This document shows positions 52,590 to 61,296 of a stretch of DNA of 64,000 nucleotides, in pieces. The notes under the pieces are model-generated. The model saw only the letters and a program-made list of their open reading frames with translations. It had not been told where the DNA came from and did not search any database. The first letter of the stretch is position 1, and every line of letters begins with the position of its first letter. The position numbers were made by a program, and so were the translations under genes. The stretch comes from Adonisia turfae CCMR0081 (GTDB lineage: Bacteria > Cyanobacteriota > Cyanobacteriia > Phormidesmidales > Phormidesmidaceae): positions 4,246,555 through 4,310,554 of the forward strand of contig NZ_QXHD01000004.1 of the NCBI RefSeq assembly GCF_011009555.1, written 5' to 3'.

Positions 52590-53512
52590 CCCTGGTTGCT
52601 CCTGGTCGCGATCGCGTAGGTACTCGTGTGAAGAGTCGCGATCGCACCCCCTGGATAATTTACCCCCTGTATCTGCTGCCTGCCTTCTTTTTGTTGCTGG
52701 TGTTCTTTGTAGTACCTGCTTTGACCACCATTGGTATTAGCTTTACCGACTGGCAGTTGGGGTCATCCTCCATTGACCTCATCGGGTTAGACAACTATAA
52801 AGAACTGTTTACAGATGAGGTTTATCGTAAAAGTCTGATCAATACCCTCAAACTCGACCTGTTTGTCGTCCCAGTGTCATTCTTCCTGGCCCTGGCCCTG
52901 GCCCTGGCCATCAATGGGTTAAATCGCTTTCAAGGCTTTTGGCAAACGGTGTACTTTTTGCCCGTAACCACCACGCTGGTGGCCATGGCCCAGGTATGGT
53001 CCTGGATTTTGCATCCCCAGTTTGGCATGGTGGCCCAGTTGTTCAAACTGTTTGGCCTCACCCCCATTAACTGGCTCAACGACCAGAGCGTGGTGCTTTA
53101 CACCATTGGCTTTATCTCCATCTGGCAGCTGGTGGGTTACTACACGGTGCTGTTTATTGCCGGGTTGTTAAATGTGCCCAAAGATCTGTATGAAGCGGCA
53201 CTGATTGACGGTGCCCGCTCTCCCTGGGATAAGTTTTGCCACGTTACTTGGCCGATGCTGGGTCCCACCAGTTTGTTTATTTTTATCATCACCATCATCA
53301 AGTCATCTCAGATTTTTGACACGGTGAAGGTGCTGACCCAAGGCGGCCCCAACAACGCCAGTGAGATTCTGCTGTATACCCTCTACAGTGAAGGGTTTGA
53401 GTTTTTTAGGACAGGATTGGCATCTGCGATCGCCACACTGTTCTTCGCCATCATGCTGCTGCTGACCATGTATCAGATGCGGGTATTTGAAAAATACGTC
53501 CACTACCGTTAG
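52586..53512 (+). CDS. ABC importer permease 1 (UgpA/MalF type)
   Basis: A 308-residue inner-membrane permease with about six helices (for example LYLLPAFFLLLVFFVVPALT near 28-47). The EAA loop LYEAALIDGARSPWDKFCHV (about 201-220) docks onto the ATPase. It starts within the ATPase stop and ends 10 bases before permease 2. With the other components it forms a complete transporter. Confidence 0.94.
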   Translation: MTLVAPGRDRVGTRVKSRDRTPWIIYPLYLLPAFFLLLVFFVVPALTTIGISFTDWQLGSSSIDLIGLDNYKELFTDEVYRKSLINTLKLDLFVVPVSFFLALALALAINGLNRFQGFWQTVYFLPVTTTLVAMAQVWSWILHPQFGMVAQLFKLFGLTPINWLNDQSVVLYTIGFISIWQLVGYYTVLFIAGLLNVPKDLYEAALIDGARSPWDKFCHVTWPMLGPTSLFIFIITIIKSSQIFDTVKVLTQGGPNNASEILLYTLYSEGFEFFRTGLASAIATLFFAIMLLLTMYQMRVFEKYVHYR

Positions 53513-53522
53513 GGAGCCTCTG

Positions 53523-54338
53523 ATGAAAAAGCACGAACTCTTTCTGCATTTTATTTTGGCCATTGGTGGGGTGGTCATGCTCACCCCCTTTATCTGGATG
53601 CTGAGTCTGTCGGTCAAGCCAGAGAACGAAATTTATAACGCTCAGATCAGGCTATTCCCCCAGCAGTGGGATTGGGCCAACTACACTGAAGCCTTTATTG
53701 ACGCCCATGTGGGCTCGTTTATTGTCAACGGGGCCATTGTTACCCTGGGGATTTTACTGTTTCAATATCTCACGACCATTCCAGCAGCTTATGTTCTGGC
53801 CCGTAAAGATTTTCGCTTGAAGGGGGTGCTGTTTGCCATTGTGTTGGGGGTGTTGCTGATTCCTCCCCAGGTGACCGCCATCCCGGTATACTTGTTGATG
53901 GGTAGATTAGGATTAATCAATACCACTTGGGCGTTGATCTTGCCCTTTACCACCAGCGCCTTTGGCATTTTTCTCTTCCGCCAGAGCTTCAAAGCCTTTC
54001 CCCAAGATCTGATTGACGCGGCTCGGGTAGATGGGGCCAATGAATTGTACATTCTCTGGAACCTGATTGTACCGCTCTCGTTACCCACCCTGGCAGCCTT
54101 TGGCATTTTCTCCATCGTGGTCCACTGGAACGATTTGTTCTGGCCCTTGCTGGTGATTTATGACTGGGAAAAGGCTACCCCTCCCCTAGGTATTACCTTT
54201 TTTGAGGGGGGGGACAGTGGCGACAACGTGGGGGCAATGATGGCCGCCGCCACCCTAATTGTGGCCCCCCTCACCATTGCGTTTCTAGTTGCCCGTCGTC
54301 GATTTATTGAGGGCATTACCATGACGGGCATTAAGTAA
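53523..54338 (+). CDS. ABC importer permease 2 (UgpE/MalG type)
   Basis: A 271-residue permease with six helices and an EAA loop FPQDLIDAARVDGANELYIL (about 159-178). The N-terminal helix FILAIGGVVMLTPFIWMLSL and the C-terminal RRRFIEGITMTGIK, with the family's usual ending GGxxxGAVKG replaced by GITMTGIK, agree with MalG-type subunits. ATG 53523 is preferred; earlier in-frame codons overlap permease 1. Confidence 0.93.
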   Translation: MKKHELFLHFILAIGGVVMLTPFIWMLSLSVKPENEIYNAQIRLFPQQWDWANYTEAFIDAHVGSFIVNGAIVTLGILLFQYLTTIPAAYVLARKDFRLKGVLFAIVLGVLLIPPQVTAIPVYLLMGRLGLINTTWALILPFTTSAFGIFLFRQSFKAFPQDLIDAARVDGANELYILWNLIVPLSLPTLAAFGIFSIVVHWNDLFWPLLVIYDWEKATPPLGITFFEGGDSGDNVGAMMAAATLIVAPLTIAFLVARRRFIEGITMTGIK

Positions 54339-54544
54339 AAATCTGCTAGATGTCAGTCAATAGGTCTTCGGACACCCGATACCCAACACCTCACCCAGCC
54401 AACATTTTCCAGATTAAGTTGATACCCGGTCTTAGCAGTATCTCTACTCTAATGCCTGATATCTGGTGTCTTTGCCTTTGTGTTTCCTCTGTTTTTTGAG
54501 TTCCTGCATAATCTCCGACTAACTTGTTGTAAGGAATCCTGATT

Positions 54545-55855
54545 ATGACTCTACCGTTAGCAAAAACATTAACCCGTGGTGCTCTCGCCACACTGATGCT
54601 GTTAGCTGTTGGCTGTAGCGGTACTACTACTACCTCCGAGAATACTGCCTCCCCTGACACAGCCGCCGCGGATAATCAAGACCCCGTTACCATCACTTTG
54701 GCCTATCCCTACGGTGATCTATTTACCGATGTACACAGGGAGACAATCGAAAAGTTTGAGGCCGAGAATCCCAATATCGACATCGCCCTCCAGGCTCCCC
54801 TGGCGAACTACGAAGAACTGGCCCAGCGTACCCTGGTGGGCATTACCCAGCGACAGGCCCCCACCATTTCTTTCCAGGGCATTAACCAGGTGCGTCAGTT
54901 TGTAGATGCAGGCCATGCCAGTGACCTGAGTGAGTTTGTGGCGGCAGATTCCCGTTGGACCGACGGTGGTCTCTATGAAAGTATGATGGCCTTGGGAGAA
55001 TTCGACGGCAAGCAGTATGCCATTCCCTTTGCCGTGTCTACTCCCATCATGTACTACAATGTAGAGCTATTGGAGCAAGCCGGTCTTGATCCTGAGAATC
55101 CTCCCCAAACCTGGCCTGAGGTCATCGAAGCAGCTAAGAAAGTTCAGGCTTTGGGTGGTGACGTCACTGGCATGTGGTATGACTACTTGATTACGGGTAA
55201 CTGGGCCTATCAAGCCCTGGTGTACTCCAAGGGCAGCAGCATGATGGACGATAGTGAAAGCAACATCACCTTCGGTGGCGAAACTGGTATAGAAGCCGCT
55301 CAGCTGCTCCGTAGCTTTGTGGATGAAGGGGTGATGCAGGACTGGAGTCGTGAGCAGGGCATTGAGTCCTTTGTTAGTGGCAAAGTAGGGTTTTACTTTA
55401 GCTCCACCTCCTCCCTGGCTAACCTGCAAGAGAAGTCTAATTTTAACCTCAAGACTGCCCTCTTCCCCACGGATGAAGGTGGCGAACGTCGTCTACCTAC
55501 CGGTGGTAACGCCGCTGTGATCATTACCGATGACCCCGCAGAAGCCAAAGCCGCTTACGAGTATGCCATGTTTGCCGCTGGTCCCATTGGTAACAACATT
55601 ATGGTGAACGGCACTGGCTATATGCCCATGCACAAAGAAGCCGTTGACGAAGCATTCTACGAGGCTAACCCCAACTACCAGGCGTCTATTGATCAAATTC
55701 CTTACATCTTCCGCTGGTACTCCTTCCCCGGTGAGAATAACCTGAAGATTATTGACACCATCAAGGAGTCATTACAGGCGGTTGTTTCTGGTAAGGAAAC
55801 TCCTGAAGCGGCGATTACCAAGGCGGCTGATCAGGCTCAGGACCTGGTGAAGTAA
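54545..55855 (+). CDS. ABC importer substrate-binding lipoprotein
   Basis: A 436-residue family 1 solute-binding protein. The lipoprotein signal ends LLAVGC with Cys24 as the lipid site, followed by a Ser/Thr linker. The binding domain includes VTITLAYPYGDLFTDVHRET (about 47-66), YAIPFAVSTPIMYYNVELLE (about 159-178), SGKVGFYFSSTSSLANLQEK and RRLPTGGNAAVIITDDP. The pattern is close to UgpB-type proteins (glycerol 3-phosphate or glycerophosphodiesters), but a sugar ligand is possible. 206 bases separate it from permease 2, and a hairpin follows it, so its mRNA level may be set separately. Confidence 0.92.
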   Translation: MTLPLAKTLTRGALATLMLLAVGCSGTTTTSENTASPDTAAADNQDPVTITLAYPYGDLFTDVHRETIEKFEAENPNIDIALQAPLANYEELAQRTLVGITQRQAPTISFQGINQVRQFVDAGHASDLSEFVAADSRWTDGGLYESMMALGEFDGKQYAIPFAVSTPIMYYNVELLEQAGLDPENPPQTWPEVIEAAKKVQALGGDVTGMWYDYLITGNWAYQALVYSKGSSMMDDSESNITFGGETGIEAAQLLRSFVDEGVMQDWSREQGIESFVSGKVGFYFSSTSSLANLQEKSNFNLKTALFPTDEGGERRLPTGGNAAVIITDDPAEAKAAYEYAMFAAGPIGNNIMVNGTGYMPMHKEAVDEAFYEANPNYQASIDQIPYIFRWYSFPGENNLKIIDTIKESLQAVVSGKETPEAAITKAADQAQDLVK

Positions 55856-55870
55856 GCGTTCCTTTGAAAT

Positions 55871-55907
55871 AGATGTCTCCCTGTCTGAGAGACATCTGTT
55901 CTTTCTT
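55871..55907 (+). terminator. terminator/attenuator after the binding-protein gene
   Basis: AGATGTCTC (55871-55879) pairs perfectly with GAGACATCT (55889-55897), followed by a T-rich GTTCTTTCTT. It can partly stop transcription before the phosphodiesterase genes. Confidence 0.75.
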
Positions 55908-56002
55908 ACTCTCACATACTCTTACTCTTTAGGGGAAGCCAGATTGTCTCCTCACCTGAGATGTCGTCCATGTGGCTTCTCCTTTTCTTATATTGTCTGA
56001 AA

Positions 56003-56806
56003 ATGCGTGTATTATTTTTTGGTGATATTGTTGGTGAACAGGCAGTTGACCAATTAGTCACCGATATCCCCCGCTGGCGACAAGAGCACTCCATTGATTT
56101 GGTTATTGCCAATATGGAAAATGCCATTGTTAGTCATCCGGAGGATCTCTGGGGTGGGTTCGGTATCTCTCTAGATGTGATCACTCGCTTAACCGACGCA
56201 GGGGTAGATGTGCTGACCGGGGGGAATCACTCCTGGGATGCGCCTAATACCGATGCTGTGATGGCTCATCCAAAAATAGTGCGCCCCGGCAACGTGACCA
56301 ATGATTTACCCGGACGTGGGCATATCACCCTGGAGGTGAGCGGGGAACTAGTCACCGTTGTTAACCTAATTGGCGATACTGCCGCTGGGAAGCGCTATCA
56401 CACCCAGCGACCGTTTGACTATTTTCAGGCTCAAACATTTTCAGAAAACAGTTTAATTATTATCGATTACCACGCCAATACTCCCATTGAAAAATGGTCT
56501 CTGGCCCGCGTTTTAGACGGTCAGGTGATGGCCATAATGGGCACCCACACCCACGAACCGACGTTAAATCTATATCGTCTACCCCAGAAGACTTTCTTTG
56601 TGACCGATGTGGGTATGAATGGACCTACGGGTGGAGTATTGGGCATGGGCAATCGATATTTCCTGTCTAAGGAAAATCAGCCGGATGCACCTGTAGATTT
56701 TGATCTGGCACCAGGACCGTTGCAGCTAGGAGCGGTGATTTTTGATAATCAGAGTGGTGAAATTGTTAGGTTGTGCGATCGCAACTGGCCTGGCGATCTC
56801 CTATGA
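56003..56806 (+). CDS. YmdB-type metallophosphodiesterase
   Basis: A 267-residue calcineurin-like enzyme of the YmdB/TIGR00282 family, which hydrolyses cyclic nucleotides or other phosphodiesters. Metal motifs are MRVLFFGDIVGE (1-12), IANMENAI, TGGNHSWD, IIDYHAN and GTHTHEPT. FVTDVGMNGPTGGVLGMG is a strong family segment. The ATG at 56003 gives the family's normal start; an upstream ATG at 55961 would add 14 residues. It starts about 150 bases after the binding-protein stop and is 25 bases from the next phosphodiesterase. Confidence 0.86.
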   Translation: MRVLFFGDIVGEQAVDQLVTDIPRWRQEHSIDLVIANMENAIVSHPEDLWGGFGISLDVITRLTDAGVDVLTGGNHSWDAPNTDAVMAHPKIVRPGNVTNDLPGRGHITLEVSGELVTVVNLIGDTAAGKRYHTQRPFDYFQAQTFSENSLIIIDYHANTPIEKWSLARVLDGQVMAIMGTHTHEPTLNLYRLPQKTFFVTDVGMNGPTGGVLGMGNRYFLSKENQPDAPVDFDLAPGPLQLGAVIFDNQSGEIVRLCDRNWPGDLL

Positions 56807-56831
56807 TGTGTTGCATAACCCACGACTTAAT

Positions 56832-57665
56832 ATGACTCTCATTGCCCAAATTAGTGATCTCCATGTCCAAGTAGCTGATGATCGCGCCTACGGTGTGGTG
56901 GATACCAATGCCCTAGTGGCCAATGCCATTACCCATATCAACGACTTGAACCCTCAACCCGATTTAGTCATTGCCACAGGAGATTTAGTTCATCAAGGCA
57001 CGGAAGCTGAATACGAACAACTAAAAATCATTCTCTCGCAGCTCAATGCCCCCATCTATTTGTTACCAGGAAACCACGACTGCCGAGAATCTTTAAAACA
57101 AGTATTTAGTCATCATACGTATTTACCCCATCATCATCTAGGGCATTTGAGTTACACCCTAGAAGACTATCCAGTACGGATGATTTTGCTAGATACTACT
57201 ATTCCTGGTAAGGGAAGTGGTCTGGTGGATGCTGGCCGTCTCGCCTGGTTAGAGGCTCAACTCAACGCTGATACCACCAAGTCCACCATTCTCTTTATGC
57301 ATCACCCGCCGTTTCCGACGGGCATTACCATGATGGACAATATTGGTTTGGAGGGACGTACAGAGCTGGAAAATCTCATCCGCCACCATCCCCAGATTGT
57401 GCGTGTGAGCTGTGGTCATCTGCACCGTAGTATTCATTGCCAGTGGGCCGGGACCACCGCTAGCACCCAGTCCAGTCTGGTTCACCAGGTCGTTCTCGAT
57501 CTCCAACCTGACGCAGCAGGAACCTTTGTCATGGAACCTGCTGCTTACCAGCTACACCTATGGCATCAAGATATTTTGGTGTCCCACACGGTTTATGTGG
57601 GGGAGTTTACGGGGCCTTTCCCATTTTCTGATCCCAAAAAACGTCGAAATGCGCCAGTTATCTAG
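56832..57665 (+). CDS. GpdQ/CpdA-type phosphodiesterase
   Basis: A 277-residue metallophosphoesterase. Metal motifs are IAQISDLHVQ (about 4-13), IATGDLVHQG, YLLPGNHDC, LFMHHPPFP and VSCGHLHRS. The sequence YGVVDTNALVANAI and the closing YVGEFTGPFPF follow the glycerophosphodiesterase GpdQ more closely than cAMP phosphodiesterase CpdA; both are members of the same family. It splits glycerophosphodiesters into glycerol 3-phosphate and an alcohol. Its place behind a Ugp-like importer supports that role. ATG 56832 is chosen over an upstream non-ATG start overlapping the previous gene. Confidence 0.85.
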   Translation: MTLIAQISDLHVQVADDRAYGVVDTNALVANAITHINDLNPQPDLVIATGDLVHQGTEAEYEQLKIILSQLNAPIYLLPGNHDCRESLKQVFSHHTYLPHHHLGHLSYTLEDYPVRMILLDTTIPGKGSGLVDAGRLAWLEAQLNADTTKSTILFMHHPPFPTGITMMDNIGLEGRTELENLIRHHPQIVRVSCGHLHRSIHCQWAGTTASTQSSLVHQVVLDLQPDAAGTFVMEPAAYQLHLWHQDILVSHTVYVGEFTGPFPFSDPKKRRNAPVI

Positions 57666-57709
57666 CGATTCTATCCCGCGAATGGCTTCTCATCTTTTCT
57701 CAGATGTTA

Positions 57710-59752
57710 TTATCTAAAAGATTGAGCGTCAACAGTCTCATCCGTTTCTAAAAACACAGGTGCAGCCTCTGATTCAGTCCACTCGATGACGTCTGTTTCT
57801 TGTGGTTGATTCGCCGCTTGCCAAGTCTGAATTCTTGCTTGAGCAGTCGTATACGCTTCGGCCTGAGAGGGAATTTGCGTAGCCAGCTTAATGGCACGAT
57901 CTAAATTACTGCGAGATTCACTGTCGGCCAGATTTAAGAGATCCCAACTCCAGCGGTTGATTTGTTGCAGCGCATCCGTATATTGGCTGCTACTGACAGG
58001 AATTTGGTTAGCCGTAACAATGGCACGGGCCAGGTCATTGGCAGCGCCAGAACGGGCAATACTGTTGGCTTCCTGCATCCGGGTTTGGTTTTGTTGCTGG
58101 TCACGCCAGACTGCTAAATCGTTTTGGACTTCTTGGTAGAGAGAACGTCCTGGAGAAATACGAGATGCGGTTGCGATCGCACCCGATAAATTTCCCGTTG
58201 CCGCCAGCCGACGGGCTTGATCCATCAGGGGCCGATCTTCAATGGCTTCAATCCGTCCTTGCCAACCGTCAATGCGCTTTTTAGCATCATCCGTCAGGGC
58301 TCGACCAGACTCAATTCTGCGAGCTTCCTGAATTGCCTGGCGCAGTGCTTGAGGGGTGCCCACAGCCGCTAGCTGGTCAGCCCGATTCAAAATGGGTAAA
58401 TCTTCCGCTGTCTCCACCCGATCTTCCCATTGGCCAATCTGGTCGGAAACCTCATCCCAGCGAGGATTATCGCGATTCACCTGATTGGCTTCAACAATGG
58501 CTGAACGCAGATCATTGATATTCCCCTGGGCCGCAATTTGACGAGCAATATCCAATTGGGCCAGGGCCTTAATCTCGGAACGCCACTGACCGATCAACGT
58601 CTGGGCTCGATCATAGAGTGGCCGATCTTTGCCTAAACTTTGTAAGCGGGTAATGGCAGAATCTAACCCCAGGGCATCACCACTCCAAGCGCGCCGATAG
58701 GCTTCTGTAAAGACCTGAAAATCAGCAATTTCCTGATCTAATCCTTCATTTCTAGGAATTGCCCCTAAAATTTCTTCAGCCTGGGGTAGCTGCTGACGGG
58801 CTAAGAATCTCTCAGCCAACCTTAGCATGTCCCTAGCGATAGTCTTTTTCACAGCCTTTGCTTCATCATGGAGCACGCTCTCAGGCTTGATGGAAGCCAG
58901 GAGTTTCAAGGCATCTTGAAAGCCTTTGACCGTTCCCTTATCGGCAAGGCGTTTAATTTTGCCGAGCTTACGACTATCTTCCCGCGCCATGGCAATAAGC
59001 TTAGTCAGCTCGGCATATTTGGTGTCTGACCAATAGTCATTGTTGACATCTAATAACAACACCGATAGGCGAAACGCCTCTTTGAAATTGCCATCAACCA
59101 GCTTTTCTTTGGCGTTTTCAAAGACTTCTGAGCCTTCTCCCCAGACCCGCTGCCAGCGACGAACATTTGTTTCAACCTGATCTGCTGCTGCTGTATTGGC
59201 CGGAATTTTATTGGCGGTTGCGATCGCAGCTTCAAGCTCTCCCTGATGAAATAGATCGTCAGCCCTTTCTAGAATTTCACTGGACCAGGTTTCCACCTTG
59301 GCATTGATCTCAGCCCGCAGCGGATGATCATCCGGTAGCCTTTCAACCAGGGCAATGGCCTCTAACAAGAAATCCACGCTTCCCTGATTTGCATAGGATT
59401 CAGCACACTGCAAGCGCATGGCTGCCGACGCCGTGGGCCAAAAAATCGCTCGGCAGTTGGGTAGGTTCGGCATCCGAAACAAGCTAGTCACCGCAAAGGC
59501 CAAACTGCCTGCCAGAATCATCAAGGTCGTTAGCAATAGAAACTGCCAGCTACCAACCCATCTAAAAACCACCATTCCCTTTAAGTCAGATGGCTGGGGT
59601 GCAGTCTCAGCAGGAGCCGCATCTATAGGAGATCCCCCTGCATAGGACGGAGAGGGTGCCGGACGAGTAGGCGGCACTGGCATACGCTGAGGCCGACTGC
59701 GGGGCACAGAAATAGGCTTAGACGGGCGGCGACGATTGCGTTTGGAGCTCAT
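57710..59752 (-). CDS. membrane-anchored protein with helical W-repeats
   Basis: A 680-residue protein. The N-terminus is basic and proline-rich (about 1-45), a membrane helix is at about 68-92 (WQFLLLTTLMILAGSLAFAV), and the rest is a solenoid of short helical repeats. Typical units are AIATANKIPANT, AIVEANQVNRDNPRWDEVSD, AIATASRISPGRSLYQEVQN and AIVTANQIPVSSSQYTDALQ, each closing on a Trp about 35 residues apart. The same repeat ends the caspase-like protein at 25534. A role as scaffold in the periplasm or on the membrane is likely; the partner is unknown. Convergent with the phosphodiesterase gene, single unit. Confidence 0.82.
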   Translation of the reverse strand: MSSKRNRRRPSKPISVPRSRPQRMPVPPTRPAPSPSYAGGSPIDAAPAETAPQPSDLKGMVVFRWVGSWQFLLLTTLMILAGSLAFAVTSLFRMPNLPNCRAIFWPTASAAMRLQCAESYANQGSVDFLLEAIALVERLPDDHPLRAEINAKVETWSSEILERADDLFHQGELEAAIATANKIPANTAAADQVETNVRRWQRVWGEGSEVFENAKEKLVDGNFKEAFRLSVLLLDVNNDYWSDTKYAELTKLIAMAREDSRKLGKIKRLADKGTVKGFQDALKLLASIKPESVLHDEAKAVKKTIARDMLRLAERFLARQQLPQAEEILGAIPRNEGLDQEIADFQVFTEAYRRAWSGDALGLDSAITRLQSLGKDRPLYDRAQTLIGQWRSEIKALAQLDIARQIAAQGNINDLRSAIVEANQVNRDNPRWDEVSDQIGQWEDRVETAEDLPILNRADQLAAVGTPQALRQAIQEARRIESGRALTDDAKKRIDGWQGRIEAIEDRPLMDQARRLAATGNLSGAIATASRISPGRSLYQEVQNDLAVWRDQQQNQTRMQEANSIARSGAANDLARAIVTANQIPVSSSQYTDALQQINRWSWDLLNLADSESRSNLDRAIKLATQIPSQAEAYTTAQARIQTWQAANQPQETDVIEWTESEAAPVFLETDETVDAQSFR

Positions 59753-59932
59753 AAACAGATCAGCCAGAGAAAGAATACGCTGAATATGGCGATACTTTAG
59801 CGCAATGACTCAGTAGTGTATACGCTATTCGCTAAAGTGATCCAACTTAAAGGACAAAGACACCATGTCTTACTTGCCCTGTCTACACTGTTCGTCCCCT
59901 GAGCATCTTATCAAGACAATTGCTTAAGAAGA

Positions 59933-61156
59933 TTACACATCACCTAAAACCATGGCTTTAATTGTGCTGCCTGCCTGAATCAGGGTTTCCCCAAGCGGCA
60001 CCCTCCCTAAGCCATTGGTGCGACTCAGATTAATTAAGTTTCCAGAACTATGTCCTCCTTTCGCCAGGGTAAATCGATAGCCGTCAGTATCTAGGGAAAG
60101 TTGCCCCCATAAATAAGTCTCCCGCTGACCACCGGCCTTGAGATCATCGTCTGTCTTTGCCGATACAAAGGTCGGTGACCAACGAGTCTCCAGACCAGAA
60201 AGCTTACGCAGGGCTGGTTGTACAAATCGCCAAAAACTGACCAGCGATGAGACCGGATTACCCGGCAACCCAAAATAAAGTTGCTGATTCTTCCCACTCC
60301 CAAACGTAGCCACCGTCAGGGGTTTGCCAGGCTTTACGGCCACCGAACGAATGTGAATAGTCGCCCTTAATTCAGTCAAAATTTGGTCCACATAGTCATA
60401 GTCACCCACAGACACTCCACCGGATGAAATCACGACATCCGCTTGATTGAGGGCATCAGCAATGGCCTGCCGCGTGGCTGCCTTTTGGTCTGGCACAATT
60501 CCTAACGGCACAGGCACCGCACCTGCTTGAGCGATCAAAGCTGCCAAGGCATAGCGATTAGAATCCACAATTTGCCCAGGTGCTACGGGGTGGTTTACAT
60601 CAACTAACTCATCTCCGGTGGATAAAATTGCCACACGGGGGCGTCGATACACAGGCACTGACACACACTGCGCTGCCGCCAGCACGGCTATTTCAGCAGC
60701 TCCAATTTTGATGCCAGGCTTTAATAACTCTGCACCTGCCTGATAAAAGCTACCCTGCTTACGGATAAAAGCCTGGGCTGAAGGAGCGGTCAATACAGTT
60801 ACCTGCGGTCCCTGACGCTGGGTATTTTCTTGAATCACAATGGTATCGGCACCCGTGGGCACCATGCCCCCAGTAAAGATGCGAGCTGCTTCCCCCGTCT
60901 GTAGCTCGCATTTAGGCACCTGTCCCGCCGGAATTTCCTCTACAACGGTCAATGTGGTGGGTACTGTTTTTACATCGTCGTACCGCACCGCATAGCCATC
61001 CATGGCTGAGTTATCCCAATGGGGAAAATCCAGCTGACTACTTATGGGTTGGCCTAAAACTCGTCCTAAACAGTCCCCTAAAGCCGCTGTTTCTAACGCC
61101 TCCACAGGGGTTACCAGGTCTAGGATAAACTTTTCCGCATCGTTTGCAGGCACCAT
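59933..61156 (-). CDS. moeA: molybdopterin molybdotransferase MoeA
   Basis: A 407-residue enzyme that inserts molybdate into adenylylated molybdopterin. Family motifs are FPHWDNSAMDGYAVRYDD (about 44-61), GEAARIFTGGMVPTGADTIV (about 87-106), the MoCF-domain VAILSTGDELVDV (about 175-187), VISSGGVSVGDYDYV (about 238-252) and YFGLPGNPVSSLVSFWRFV. All catalytic acidic residues appear intact. Partners such as moaA or mogA are not in the window. Convergent with nothing; it is divergent from the peptidase gene at 61297. Confidence 0.96.
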   Translation of the reverse strand: MVPANDAEKFILDLVTPVEALETAALGDCLGRVLGQPISSQLDFPHWDNSAMDGYAVRYDDVKTVPTTLTVVEEIPAGQVPKCELQTGEAARIFTGGMVPTGADTIVIQENTQRQGPQVTVLTAPSAQAFIRKQGSFYQAGAELLKPGIKIGAAEIAVLAAAQCVSVPVYRRPRVAILSTGDELVDVNHPVAPGQIVDSNRYALAALIAQAGAVPVPLGIVPDQKAATRQAIADALNQADVVISSGGVSVGDYDYVDQILTELRATIHIRSVAVKPGKPLTVATFGSGKNQQLYFGLPGNPVSSLVSFWRFVQPALRKLSGLETRWSPTFVSAKTDDDLKAGGQRETYLWGQLSLDTDGYRFTLAKGGHSSGNLINLSRTNGLGRVPLGETLIQAGSTIKAMVLGDV

Positions 61157-61296
61157 AGGCTTTAATTTTAAATTTTGATTCTTTGAATTTTGATTTAGAC
61201 TCCGTATCAGTCATACCTAACCATATCAAAGGCTCCGGTTACGATAGGAGAGTGGGCGTTGCCTACCCTTCGGATTGATCGTTTCTGTTTTCTAAC

